The translations under genes were made by a program, and so were the position numbers. The notes under the pieces are model-generated. The model ran no database searches, was not told the DNA's origin, and saw only the letters and a program-made list of their open reading frames with translations. From VXNE01 sp965248075 (lineage in GTDB: Bacteria > Pseudomonadota > Gammaproteobacteria > Pseudomonadales > Azotimanducaceae), in contig CBDFIL010000003.1 of NCBI GenBank assembly GCA_965248075.1, positions 2,604,001 through 2,668,000 of the forward strand: a stretch of DNA of 64,000 bases, in the 5' to 3' direction. Positions 26,772 through 36,200 of this stretch are shown here, one piece after another; positions within the stretch are counted from its first letter, which is position 1; each line of letters starts with the position of its first letter.

Positions 26772-27019
26772 TCAGAACTGGAGATCGAGCGTCAGGCCGT
26801 AGGTTCTGGGCTCCTGGAATCGCGCCCGCATGGTTCCGGCGGGGAGGAACGCCGACCCGAATGCGCGGTACACCCTGCTGTCGTCGTCGGTGAGGTTTTT
26901 CGCCCACAGCGAGACACCCCAGCGATCGGACGCCGGTCGGTAGGTGACTCGACCGCCCAGCAGCGTCTGCGCAGGCAGGACATCGTCAGGGTGGTTGTGG
27001 AAGGAGCCGTCCGAGAACC
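26772..27019 (-). pseudogene. TonB-dependent receptor, C-terminal remnant
   Basis: About 80 codons of barrel end: DVLPAQTLLGGRVTYRPASD, then RWGVSLWAKNLTDDDSRVYR and FQEPRTYGLTLDLQF, closing with the terminal Phe of outer-membrane proteins. The same strands in the intact receptor read QSLVHGRLTYRPRSGGWRVA and YGVTLGYQF, so this is a diverged paralogue, not a recent copy. It is cut off at 27019, exactly where the 160-bp direct repeat begins. The duplication that brought in the next DUF3604 gene therefore truncated it. It points opposite to all other genes of the island. Confidence 0.88.
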
Positions 27020-27179
27020 GCCGGCCTACGACGGTACGGGCGATCCGGACCTGGCGACGAGCTTTAGCTGTGTGGATGGTGCACGATGAGGTGCGGCGTG
27101 CGTGGTCGAACGGAGGAAGACAACATGTCGGGTCGATACCGGGGTCGGGCGACAGGGGCGTTACTGGCCGGGCTGCTCG
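27020..27179 (+). repeat. 160-bp direct repeat, copy 2 (identical to 20073-20232)
   Basis: Contains a 3' scrap of the tannase gene, the leader with GGAGGAAG, and the first 18 codons of the DUF3604 gene. Its left border is the junction with the receptor remnant. The tannase scrap shows that copy 2 derives from the arrangement tannase-DUF3604 seen at 19-22 kb. Confidence 0.95.
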
Positions 27180-28954
27180 TCGCCGGCCTCCCGTGGACAA
27201 CCCTGGCCGGGACGGCCGCCGAGGAAGGTCCGCATGCGCGCCAGGCCCTGTTCGGCGACCTCCACGTCCACACGATCAACTCCTTCGACGCCTACGGCTT
27301 CGGCGTGCGCGCGACGCCGGACGATGCCTACCGGTACGCGAAAGGAGAAGCCATCGCCCATCCGCTGGGTTACGAGGTGCAACTCCGCGGCGGGCCGCTC
27401 GACTTCTTCGGCGTCACCGACCACGCCGCGTACCTGGGCGTCCTGCGGGCGCTGGACGACCCGGACGACCCGCTGCATGCACACCCGTTCGCCCGGGGCC
27501 TGCTCGAGAACTCCAATCCCCTCGACCCGGAAGAGCGGGAGCCGTCGCTGCGCCCGTCCATCCGCAGCGGCCAGCGGCTGGCGGGATTCGAAGCCGCCGC
27601 CGGCGCCATGGCTTCCGCCTGGCAACGGACCATCGATGCCGCCGAGCGACACAACGACCCCGGGTCGTTCACGACGTTCATCGGGTACGAGTACTCGTCC
27701 TCCCCGGGAGGGCTCACGCTGCATCGCAACGTGATCTTCGGCGCGGGCCGGGTCGCCGCCTCCCCGTTCAGCGCCGTGGACTCGCCGAACCCCGAGAACC
27801 TGTGGCGCTGGATGGACGACCTCCGGGACCGGGGTATCGAGGTGCTCGCGATTCCGCATAACCCCAACCTGAGCGGCGGCCAGGCGTTCGAGCGGACGGA
27901 CTGGGCGGGACGGCCGATCGATGCGGAATACGCCGCGCGGCGCGCGCGCAACGAACCGCTGCTGGAAATGACCCAGATCAAGGGCACTTCGGAGACGCAT
28001 CCCGCCCTGTCACCCGACGACGCGTGGGCCGGCTTCGAGCTCTGGGCGGTGGGCGGGGCGGAAACGGCCCCGGGTTCCTACGCGCGGGACGCGCTGCGCG
28101 CCGGGCTGGCCCTCGAGGCGGCCGGCGGCGTCAATCCCTACCGGCTTGGAATGATCGGCTCGAGCGACGGCCACGACGCGGCGGGCCCGGTGGAGGAGGA
28201 CCGCTACTTCGGCAAAGTGGGCGTGTTCGACGGGGCTCCGGAAAAGCGCGGCAGCGTGCCGGGCGACGACGGGGACTACGCGATCGACTACCCGTTTCTC
28301 CAGTGGAGCGCCGCGGGACTGGCCGGCGTGTGGGCGGAGGAGAACACCCGCCAGGCGATCCATGCCGCGCTGCGCCGCAGGGAGGCCTTCGCCACCTCCG
28401 GCCCCCGCATCCAGGTGCGCTTCTTCGGCGGGTACGGCTACGGCGACGCCCTGGTCGACCGCGCCGACGCCGTCGAGCGCGCCTATGCCGGCGGCGTGCC
28501 GATGGGTGGCGAACTCCAGGTCGCGGCCGCCGGGACGCCGGAGTTCTTCGTCTGGGCGGCGCGCGATCCGAACGAGGCGTCCCTGCAGCGGGTGCAGGTG
28601 GTCAAGGGCTGGATCGCGGGCGGCGAGACGTACGAACGGGTCTTCGACGCGGTCTGTTCCGACGGGCTGGCGCCTGACCCGGAGACACATCGCTGTCCCG
28701 ACAACGGAGCGGGGCTCGATCTCGAGGACTGCACCCCTTCCGGCGGGCTCGGGGCGGCCGAGCTGCGGGGCCTGTGGCGTGACCCGACTTTCTCCGCGGA
28801 GCAGGCTGCCTTCTACTACGTCAGGGTATTGCAGAACCCCACCTGCCGCTGGTCCACCTGGGAAGCGCTCCGCGTCGGGGTCACCCCCGCCGAGGGTGTG
28901 CCTGCGATCATCCAGGAGCGCGCCTGGAGTTCACCGATCTGGCTCAAGCCCTAG
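27125..28954 (+). CDS. DUF3604 protein, secreted
   Basis: 609 residues, intact counterpart of the frameshifted gene at 20178. Signal peptide MSGRYRGRATGALLAGLLVA...TLAG without lipobox; DLHVHT begins at residue 45. Further motifs: GVTDHAAYLGVLRALDDPDD, RHNDPGSFTTFIGYEYSSS, AIPHNPNLSGGQAF, GTSETHPALSPDDAWAGFE, IGSSDGHDAA, and the ending NPTCRWSTWEALR...QERAWSSPIWLKP. High GC, like the copy at 20178 and unlike the operon that follows. The start is set by GGAGGAAG five bases upstream; the frame opens 13 codons earlier without any such site. Downstream lie relics of a receptor and an esterase, suggesting a lost partner gene. Confidence 0.93.
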   Translation: MSGRYRGRATGALLAGLLVAGLPWTTLAGTAAEEGPHARQALFGDLHVHTINSFDAYGFGVRATPDDAYRYAKGEAIAHPLGYEVQLRGGPLDFFGVTDHAAYLGVLRALDDPDDPLHAHPFARGLLENSNPLDPEEREPSLRPSIRSGQRLAGFEAAAGAMASAWQRTIDAAERHNDPGSFTTFIGYEYSSSPGGLTLHRNVIFGAGRVAASPFSAVDSPNPENLWRWMDDLRDRGIEVLAIPHNPNLSGGQAFERTDWAGRPIDAEYAARRARNEPLLEMTQIKGTSETHPALSPDDAWAGFELWAVGGAETAPGSYARDALRAGLALEAAGGVNPYRLGMIGSSDGHDAAGPVEEDRYFGKVGVFDGAPEKRGSVPGDDGDYAIDYPFLQWSAAGLAGVWAEENTRQAIHAALRRREAFATSGPRIQVRFFGGYGYGDALVDRADAVERAYAGGVPMGGELQVAAAGTPEFFVWAARDPNEASLQRVQVVKGWIAGGETYERVFDAVCSDGLAPDPETHRCPDNGAGLDLEDCTPSGGLGAAELRGLWRDPTFSAEQAAFYYVRVLQNPTCRWSTWEALRVGVTPAEGVPAIIQERAWSSPIWLKP

Positions 28955-29006
28955 AAGAAGGACATGGCGACTTACCTTCACCCGTGTGGACGAGCGATGG
29001 CCGTTT

Positions 29007-29058
29007 GATGGCGTTAATATGGGCAAGTAGTTTTCCGCCAACGCGGAGCTCGGCCAGA
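29007..29058 (+). pseudogene. Relic of a TonB-dependent receptor gene
   Basis: About 52 bp resembling 24370-24421 of the intact receptor (the VDGVYMGKQFSANADLGE segment) with roughly eight mismatches. The Gln codon has become TAG, so the relic reads DGVNMGK-stop-FSANAELG. Nothing else of that gene is present. Confidence 0.8.
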
Positions 29059-29168
29059 GTTCGAATCGGGTTTCCTGCCGTCCACCGGCGACCACGTGGG
29101 CGCGTTTCCTGGAAATGCCGCGCGTGGATTTAATCGGCAAGGCCTGGGCCAAGCGACGGCAGGCCGCC
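29059..29168 (+). pseudogene. Relic of a type-B carboxylesterase gene, 3' end
   Basis: Resembles the last 35 codons of the esterase at 22035. GDHVGAFLEMPRVDLIGKAW, followed by AKRRQAA, corresponds to GDHLRLPEIALVEKAWAERR. No start and no catalytic residues remain. It stands directly in front of a DUF3604 gene, the same order as in the esterase-DUF3604 fusion at 33207. Confidence 0.78.
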
Positions 29169-29206
29169 ATGGGTGATGATCGTCAGTTCAAGGCGGGGGA
29201 ACGACT

Positions 29207-31090
29207 ATGTTAGTACGAGGCCGCCTACACGGCCTGCACGTTATATTTCTTTTGGTTTTCTGTGCTGCCTGTTCCGACGTTCGGGAGCCTGTTGAGTCTC
29301 CTGTTGTTGGTGCTCCTGTTGATGGTGTAAGCGCCAATAGCAGTGCTATGGAATCGAACCCGGAGCGCAACGCGTATTTTGGCGACCTGCACGTGCACAC
29401 GGCGAACTCCTTTGACGCGTTCGTCCTCGGAACACTGGCGTCCCCTGAGGATGCCTATCGCTTCGCGAAAGGCGAACCGCTCCGGCACCCGGCAGGGTTC
29501 GATATGAAGATACGGGAGCCGCTGGATTTTTATGCGGTGACCGATCATGCGTTCTATCTTGGCATCACCCGCGCCATGGCGGATCCGGCGAGCCCGATGT
29601 CCAAACATCCGGATGCGAAAGCTCTAACCAGCGTGGATACACATGAGGATCGGATGAAAGCCTTCCGCGTAGGGGGGCAATTCACTCAGCCAAAGAGCCC
29701 ACGCTTCCGTGAAATCGAGGACCCGGCGACCAGCCGGGCTGCCTGGGTGGACAATATCTCCACGGCCAATCGACACAATGACCCGGGTCGTTTTACCGCC
29801 TTCATTGGCTATGAGTACACGTCGTTCTCCGGTCGTCAGAATTTGCATCGCAACGTCATTTTCAAGGGAGAAACAGCACCCGAGGCGCCATTTTCTCAAT
29901 TCGATTCCGACAATCCGGAAGATCTTTGGGCATGGATGGATGGACTCCGTGGACAGGGCATGGAGAGCCTTGCAATACCGCACAATTCAAACCTGTCCAA
30001 TGGTCAGATGTTCAGCCTGGTGGATTACGCAGGTAATCGCCTTGACGCAGACTACGCGTCGATGCGGATTCGTAATGAACCCCTGGTTGAAATCAGTCAG
30101 ACAAAAGGCACGTCTGAAACTCACCCGATATTATCTCCAAATGATGAGTGGGCGGAGTTTGAGATAATGTCGGATAGGGTCGGTCCGAGAGGAATATCGG
30201 AGGTCGCTGGGAGTTATGTCCGTGAAGCTCAACTCAACGGTCTGCAAATGGCAGACCAACAAGGTATCAATCCGTTCGAATTTGGTGTGATCGGTTCCAG
30301 TGACACCCACAATGGAAGTAGTGGCGGCGAAGAGAATGACTACTGGGGTGTGGTTGGCAGGATGGACGGCGACGGCATGGGTCGCGCAACGGTCCCGGAT
30401 GACGCCGGTGCCTACAAGGCAGACCCGGCTTTCGCTATGTTCGGCGCTTCGGGTCTGGCGGGCGTATGGGCAGAAAAGAATACACGCGCCTCCATCTACG
30501 ACGCCATGCGTCGCAAGGAAACTTTTGGTACCAGTGGAACCAGAATCAAGGTACGGTTTTTTGCCGGTTATGATCTTCCTTCTATCGATGGCAAGAATTT
30601 GGGGAGTGACGCATACGCAGGTGGTGTGTCGATGGGCGCCGACCTCGCTGCAAGGGATGATCAAGCACCAGCATTTATCGCATGGGCCCTTCGTGATCCA
30701 TTGAGCGCACCCTTGCAACGGGTGCAGATCATCAAGGGCTGGATTGCGGATGGTGAAGTTCAGGAAAGAGTTTTCGATGTGGCGTGTTCCGATGGTGGGG
30801 TGGTTGATCCTGTGACCCATCGTTGCCCCGACAATGGCGCCCGGGTCAATGTGACTGATTGCAGTGTCATGGGTGGAACCGGAGCGCCGGAACTGAAGGC
30901 CCGTTGGCGCGATGCTGAGTTCGATGCCGATCAGCGTGCATTCTATTATGCCCGAGTACTGGAGAACCCGATATGCCGGTGGTCTACCTGGGATGCGATT
31001 CGGGCCGGGGTTGAACCCCGAGAAGGCATCGCCAGAACGATCCAGGAAAGAGCTTGGTCTTCGCCCATCTGGTACGTGCCTAAATCATGA
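29207..31090 (+). CDS. DUF3604 lipoprotein
   Basis: 627 residues. A hydrophobic start (GLHVIFLLVFCAACSD) with a lipobox Cys predicts an anchored lipoprotein. DLHVHT starts at residue 60, followed by YAVTDHAFYLGITRAMADPA, RHNDPGRFTAFIGYEYTS, AIPHNSNLSNGQMF, GTSETHPILSPNDEWAEFE, IGSSDTHNGSSGG and the ending CRWSTWDAIRAG...QERAWSSPIWYVP. Ribosome-binding site GGGGGA, seven bases before the ATG. First gene of a tight three-gene operon (gaps of 13 and 30 bp) that is clearly poorer in GC than the rest of the window. Closest in sequence to the DUF3604 half of the fusion protein. Function unknown; a PHP-like metal hydrolase is my inference. Confidence 0.93.
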   Translation: MLVRGRLHGLHVIFLLVFCAACSDVREPVESPVVGAPVDGVSANSSAMESNPERNAYFGDLHVHTANSFDAFVLGTLASPEDAYRFAKGEPLRHPAGFDMKIREPLDFYAVTDHAFYLGITRAMADPASPMSKHPDAKALTSVDTHEDRMKAFRVGGQFTQPKSPRFREIEDPATSRAAWVDNISTANRHNDPGRFTAFIGYEYTSFSGRQNLHRNVIFKGETAPEAPFSQFDSDNPEDLWAWMDGLRGQGMESLAIPHNSNLSNGQMFSLVDYAGNRLDADYASMRIRNEPLVEISQTKGTSETHPILSPNDEWAEFEIMSDRVGPRGISEVAGSYVREAQLNGLQMADQQGINPFEFGVIGSSDTHNGSSGGEENDYWGVVGRMDGDGMGRATVPDDAGAYKADPAFAMFGASGLAGVWAEKNTRASIYDAMRRKETFGTSGTRIKVRFFAGYDLPSIDGKNLGSDAYAGGVSMGADLAARDDQAPAFIAWALRDPLSAPLQRVQIIKGWIADGEVQERVFDVACSDGGVVDPVTHRCPDNGARVNVTDCSVMGGTGAPELKARWRDAEFDADQRAFYYARVLENPICRWSTWDAIRAGVEPREGIARTIQERAWSSPIWYVPKS

Positions 31091-31103
31091 ATAGGTAATT
31101 ACG

Positions 31104-33176
31104 ATGAAATTCTATCGGCCTTTGGCACTGGTGTGTTTGCTCATGATCTGTACCGGCTGCTCCGGAGAGCTGGATGAACAAGATACTGAAGAACCCGCGG
31201 AGCAACGGGCTGAACAACCCGCTACATCGGAGAGTCATCCCGAATCTCCGGCGCAGCGCCTTCTGGACGTCGCTTACGATATGCCAGCCGACGTTCTTAC
31301 CGTAGATCCGCTGGGCAATGCTGAACGTAACGCCTATTTTGGTGACCTGCATGTTCACAGCGCATACTCATTTGACGCATTTGCTTACGGCACCATCGCC
31401 ACACCCTATGATGCCTACCGTTACGCCAAAGGAGAAAAGCTCCGGCACCCGGGTGGGTTCGACGTTCAATTGAGGGAACCGCTGGACTTTTATGCGGTCA
31501 CCGATCACGCCATGTATATCGGCGGGATGAATGCAGCAGCCGACCCCTCGACTGAATTTTCGAAGTACAAGCCTTTCGAGATGCTGCACAATCTGAAGTC
31601 ACCGGATAACCAGGTGGGCCTTGATGTTCGGGCCAGGGCCCTGCCCTTGTTTGTGCTTTCAACGTTTACTGGTATCGCGGAAGGGGATATCGATATTGAG
31701 GCAGTGAACAGTGTTGCCCGGGGTACCTGGTCCGACATTATTCAGGCGGCAGAACAACACAATGACCCGGGTGACTTCACGACCTTTGTGGGTTATGAAT
31801 ACACGAGCAGCTCTGATGAGCAGGGTAATCTACATCGCAATGTGATCTTCCGTGGTGCCGACAAACTACCGGCCATGCCTTTCTCTCGGTTGCACAGCCG
31901 GAACCCGGAAGGCCTCTGGGAGTGGATGGATGACCTGCGCGATCAGGGGATCGAAGCATTAGCGATACCGCACAATTCCAATGGCTCTAATGGGGCCATG
32001 TTTGAGCTGGTTGATTGGGCAAAGGATCCGATGGACGAGGCGTACACCAGTCAGCGGATTCGCAATGAGCCGCTGATGGAAATTACCCAGATCAAAGGCA
32101 CTTCGGAAACACACCCGGCGCTGTCACCGAATGATGAGTGGGCTGATTTCGAGATCATGGCCTTCAAGATCTCTCTCGATGAGACGAATCCGAGCGAGCC
32201 GAAAGGGTCCTATGCCAGGGATGCGCTTGAGAACGGCCTTGAACTCCAGGAAATGGGGATCGGTAATCCCTACAAATTTGGTTTCATCGGTTCGTCGGAT
32301 ACGCACAACGCCTATACATCGGACGATGAGTCGAACCATTTCATGAAAATCGCTTTGCGCGATCACACGCCTGAGCTCCGGGGTTCCGTACCACTCAAGG
32401 GACAGGCGCTCGAAGACGCCCGGAAGGCGATGTTCGAGCATGCTGATGCGACCCAATCGCCTCCGTTCAAGGAGGTTGGCGGCAAACTGTATCTGGTCGG
32501 ACCGCAGATAAAATGGGGTGCATCGGGCCTTGCCGCGGTGTGGGCAGAGGAAAACACCCGCAACGCGATCTATGATGCGTTCCGGCGCAAGGAGACGTTC
32601 GCCACCTCCGGTACACGGATGAAAATACGTTTCTTCGGTGGCTACGCCTTCGATGAATTCATGTTGGCTGACAACGATACGGTGGCGCGTGCCTATGCAG
32701 AAGGCGTATCGATGGGCTCCGATCTTCCTGCGAACGAACATGAAACGCCTTCCTTTATTGTCTGGGCGTCACGGGATGCGCAATCAGCGGCGCTGCAGCG
32801 ATTACAGATCATCAAGGGCTGGACGAACAACGGTGGGCATTACGAGCAGGTCTACGACGTAGCCTGTTCCGATGGGAACCAGCCTGACCCCAACACCCAC
32901 CGGTGTCCTGACAACGGCGCAAAGGTCAATCTCAGTGATTGTTCAATATCCAGAGAGGTTGGCGCCGCAGAGTTGATAGCTGCGTGGACGGACCCCGACT
33001 TTGATCTGGACCATCATGCCTTCTATTACCTGAGAGCGCTGGAGAACCCCACCTGTCGCTGGTCGACGTGGGATGCGATTCGGGCCGGGGTTGAACCCAG
33101 AGCAGATTCTGCCAAAACCATACAGGAGAGGGCCTGGTCTTCGCCCATCTGGTATATTCCGAAACCTAAAGACTAG
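31104..33176 (+). CDS. DUF3604 lipoprotein, longer variant
   Basis: 690 residues, signal MKFYRPLALVCLLMICTGCS with a lipobox (TGC), then a Glu-rich linker of about 55 residues before DLHVHS at 81. Motifs: YAVTDHAMYIGGMNAAADPS, EQHNDPGDFTTFVGYEYTSS, AIPHNSNGSNGAMF, GTSETHPALSPNDEWADFE and IGSSDTHNAYTSDDES. It differs from its neighbours by an extra segment after the SDTH motif (GSVPLKGQALEDARKAMFEH) and another before the HNDPG motif. It ends NPTCRWSTWDAIRAG...QERAWSSPIWYIP. Middle gene of the operon, 13 bp after the previous stop. The variation around a constant set of His/Asp motifs suggests that the paralogues differ in substrate. Confidence 0.93.
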   Translation: MKFYRPLALVCLLMICTGCSGELDEQDTEEPAEQRAEQPATSESHPESPAQRLLDVAYDMPADVLTVDPLGNAERNAYFGDLHVHSAYSFDAFAYGTIATPYDAYRYAKGEKLRHPGGFDVQLREPLDFYAVTDHAMYIGGMNAAADPSTEFSKYKPFEMLHNLKSPDNQVGLDVRARALPLFVLSTFTGIAEGDIDIEAVNSVARGTWSDIIQAAEQHNDPGDFTTFVGYEYTSSSDEQGNLHRNVIFRGADKLPAMPFSRLHSRNPEGLWEWMDDLRDQGIEALAIPHNSNGSNGAMFELVDWAKDPMDEAYTSQRIRNEPLMEITQIKGTSETHPALSPNDEWADFEIMAFKISLDETNPSEPKGSYARDALENGLELQEMGIGNPYKFGFIGSSDTHNAYTSDDESNHFMKIALRDHTPELRGSVPLKGQALEDARKAMFEHADATQSPPFKEVGGKLYLVGPQIKWGASGLAAVWAEENTRNAIYDAFRRKETFATSGTRMKIRFFGGYAFDEFMLADNDTVARAYAEGVSMGSDLPANEHETPSFIVWASRDAQSAALQRLQIIKGWTNNGGHYEQVYDVACSDGNQPDPNTHRCPDNGAKVNLSDCSISREVGAAELIAAWTDPDFDLDHHAFYYLRALENPTCRWSTWDAIRAGVEPRADSAKTIQERAWSSPIWYIPKPKD

Positions 33177-33206
33177 GAACAAAGAGAAACTGCAGGAAGA
33201 CGCCTC

Positions 33207-36200
33207 ATGAAGAATTCGATCGTCGCTCCATTATTCCTGCTGGCGTTTACCAGCAGCTGTACCGACGTGCCGGGAACGCAGTCTGAGTCTGTGGGTCTGG
33301 AAGTGGCAGTGACTGGTGGTCTCATTCGGGGGATTAGCCGGGATGGTGTCAAACAGTACCATGGGATTCCCTATGCCGAGCCACCGGTGGGCGATCTTCG
33401 CTGGGCGCCAACGGAACCGGTTACTGTCTGGGAGGGGGTCCGTGATGCCAGTAAGACGGGTCCCGTCTGTATACAGCGTACCAAGGCTGGCGTTGCCTTT
33501 TATGATCCACCACCGGACAGGGTTTTGCCGCGACAAAGCGAAGATTGCCTGACGCTGAATTTGTGGACCAAGGCGACTCGCAGCGACGAGGGTCGCCCGG
33601 TCATGGTGTGGATTCACGGTGGCGGATTATCGGGCGGTTGGGGCGCGCGGAGTGCAGGAGCACTGCTTGCCGAGAAAGGCGCAGTTCTTGTTTCGTTCAA
33701 CTATCGCCTGGGTCGGCTTGGCTTTCTCGCACATCCGGAACTGAGTGCAGAGAATCCGAAAGGCGTATCCGGGAATCAGGGTTTTCGCGATCAGATCCAG
33801 GCCCTTGAGTGGGTACGTGACAACATCGCTCAGTTTGGCGGCGATCCAGGCAACGTAACAATATTCGGCGAATCGGCGGGGGGCACCAGCGTTTCCGTGA
33901 TGCAGGCAAGCCCGTTGGCGCGGGGTCTCTTTCATCGTGCGATCGGTCAGAGTGGTGGCGGATTTCACCCGATGCAGCACCGTACTCGAAACCAGTCCTT
34001 CATTCCCTCCGGCGAGGCCATTGGTCTGCAGTTTGGCGCCGCACTGGTAGGCGACGAGGCGGATCAGTCGCTCACGGCACTGCGTCAGATTCCTGTGGAA
34101 AAGGTGTTGGAAGTGACTCAATCCAGTCGGGCATTTTCCGTGTACGAGTATTTACCCACGGTAGATGGAGAGGTGCTGGTTGAAGACGTTGGGACGACCT
34201 TTGCCAATGGACGCCAGGCGGATGTGCCCCTGTTGGTCGGGTCTGCCTCTGACGAAGGTGCTGTGGTATTGGAACATTTTGTGAGTTTCCTGGGTGCCGG
34301 TTTATTGGGATTCAACAGGTTCGGCGCTGCCATGTTGCCTGAGGTCAGGGAGGAAATATCGACGTACTATCCCGCGATGACGGACGAAGACGCCATCCCA
34401 TCCTGGCGGAACTTATTCACCGATATGACGTTCACCTACCCGATGCGCGCCTGGGGCAGGAGCATGGAAGGCCTGAACAGTGACGTGTATCTGTACTGGT
34501 TTACCTGGCCCGTATCGCTAGCCGGCGGCAAAAGCCATGGCGCGTTTCACGGCGCCTCACAGATATACGTGTTTGGCGATTTTGACCTCATGCACGAAGT
34601 AGCGCCCACCGATGCCGATGTCAAGTTCTCACACTCTATTGCCGAGACCTGGATCCGGTTTGCGAGGACCGGCAACCCCAACGGCGGGTCTTTACCTGAA
34701 TGGCCGGCGTTCACGCCGCAAAACGAAGCCTACATGGACCTCGGCCTAAGGCCGCGGGTTGGCCATCACCTGCGAATACCGCAGATGAAATTACTGGAGA
34801 AGGCATGGGATCAACGTCGTGCGACCAATCTACCAACCAATCCGGAAAGGAACGCCTACTTTGGTGACCTGCACGTGCATAGCACCAATTCGTTTGATGC
34901 ATTTCTATTTGGTGGTTTGGCAACGGTTGAAGAAGCCTACGAATTTGCCAAAGGGGCGCCTCTCACGCACTTGGCCGGCTATGAGATGAAGCTGAAGGAG
35001 CCGTTGGATTTTTATGCGGTAACGGATCACGCGTTTCTCTTGGGCGCGATGTCGGCGATGAAGGATCCCGGCAATCCGATGTCCAGACATCTGGATGCGA
35101 AAGCGCTAACCAGCGTCGCAACCCGTGAAGACCGGATAAACGCATTCCGCACCGCAGTGCAGTTTCTTCGTCCGAATAGCCCCCGCTATCGTGAAATCGA
35201 TGATCCGCCGACGACCCAGTCGACCTGGGCGGACATTGTTGAAGCCGCCAATCGACACAATGACCCGGGTCGGTTTACCACTTTCATTGGTTACGAGTGG
35301 TCATCAGCGCCCGAGCAACAGAATCTGCATCGCAACGTTATCTTTAAAGGCGACAAGGCCCCGATTGCACCGTTCTCGCGGTTTCTATCATCCGACCCCG
35401 AGGACCTTTGGCGGTGGATGGATGTGCTTCGAGAGCAGGGGCTGGAGTCCCTCGCAATTCCGCACAATGCCAATGGTTCCAACGGGCAGATGTTTAGTCT
35501 GACGGATTTCGATGGCAATGCTCTTGATGCTGATTATGCGGAGCGAAGGGTGCGCAATGAGCCCCTGGTTGAAATTACCCAGGTCAAGGGCACTTCGGAA
35601 ACTCACCCGGCGTTGTCACCGAACGACGAGTGGGCAGACTTCGAGATCATGCCGTATCTGGTCTCCACCACTAACGTTGGCGAGGTTAACGGGAGTTATG
35701 TTCGGGAGGCTTGGCTCAATGGTCTTGGACTGACCGAACAGCAGGGATTCGATCCGTTTGGATTTGGTGTCATTGGCTCCAGCGATTCCCACAACGGGAG
35801 TAGCGGCGGCTTTGAAGAAGACTTCTGGGGCAAGATCGGTGTGGTAGACGGCACTGGCAAACAGCGCGGGTCGGTACCCCTGTCGCCTGATGACAGCTTC
35901 GAAGTCGATGCAGCGGTCATTACGTGGGGTTCATCGGGTTTGGCGGGTGTGTGGGCGGAACGGAACACACGTGAATCCCTCTATGAAGCCATGCGTCGCA
36001 AGGAGACCTTTGGCACCAGTGGCACCAGAATCAAGGTGCGGTTTTTTGCCGGTCACGATCTGCCGTCAATCGACAGCAAGCAGCTGATCAGTGAGGCCTA
36101 TGCGGGTGGGGTGCCGATGGGCGCCGACCTCGCGGCCGAGGCTGACAAGAAGCCAACGTTTATAGTGTGGGCACTTCGTGATGCGTTAAGTGCCCCATTA

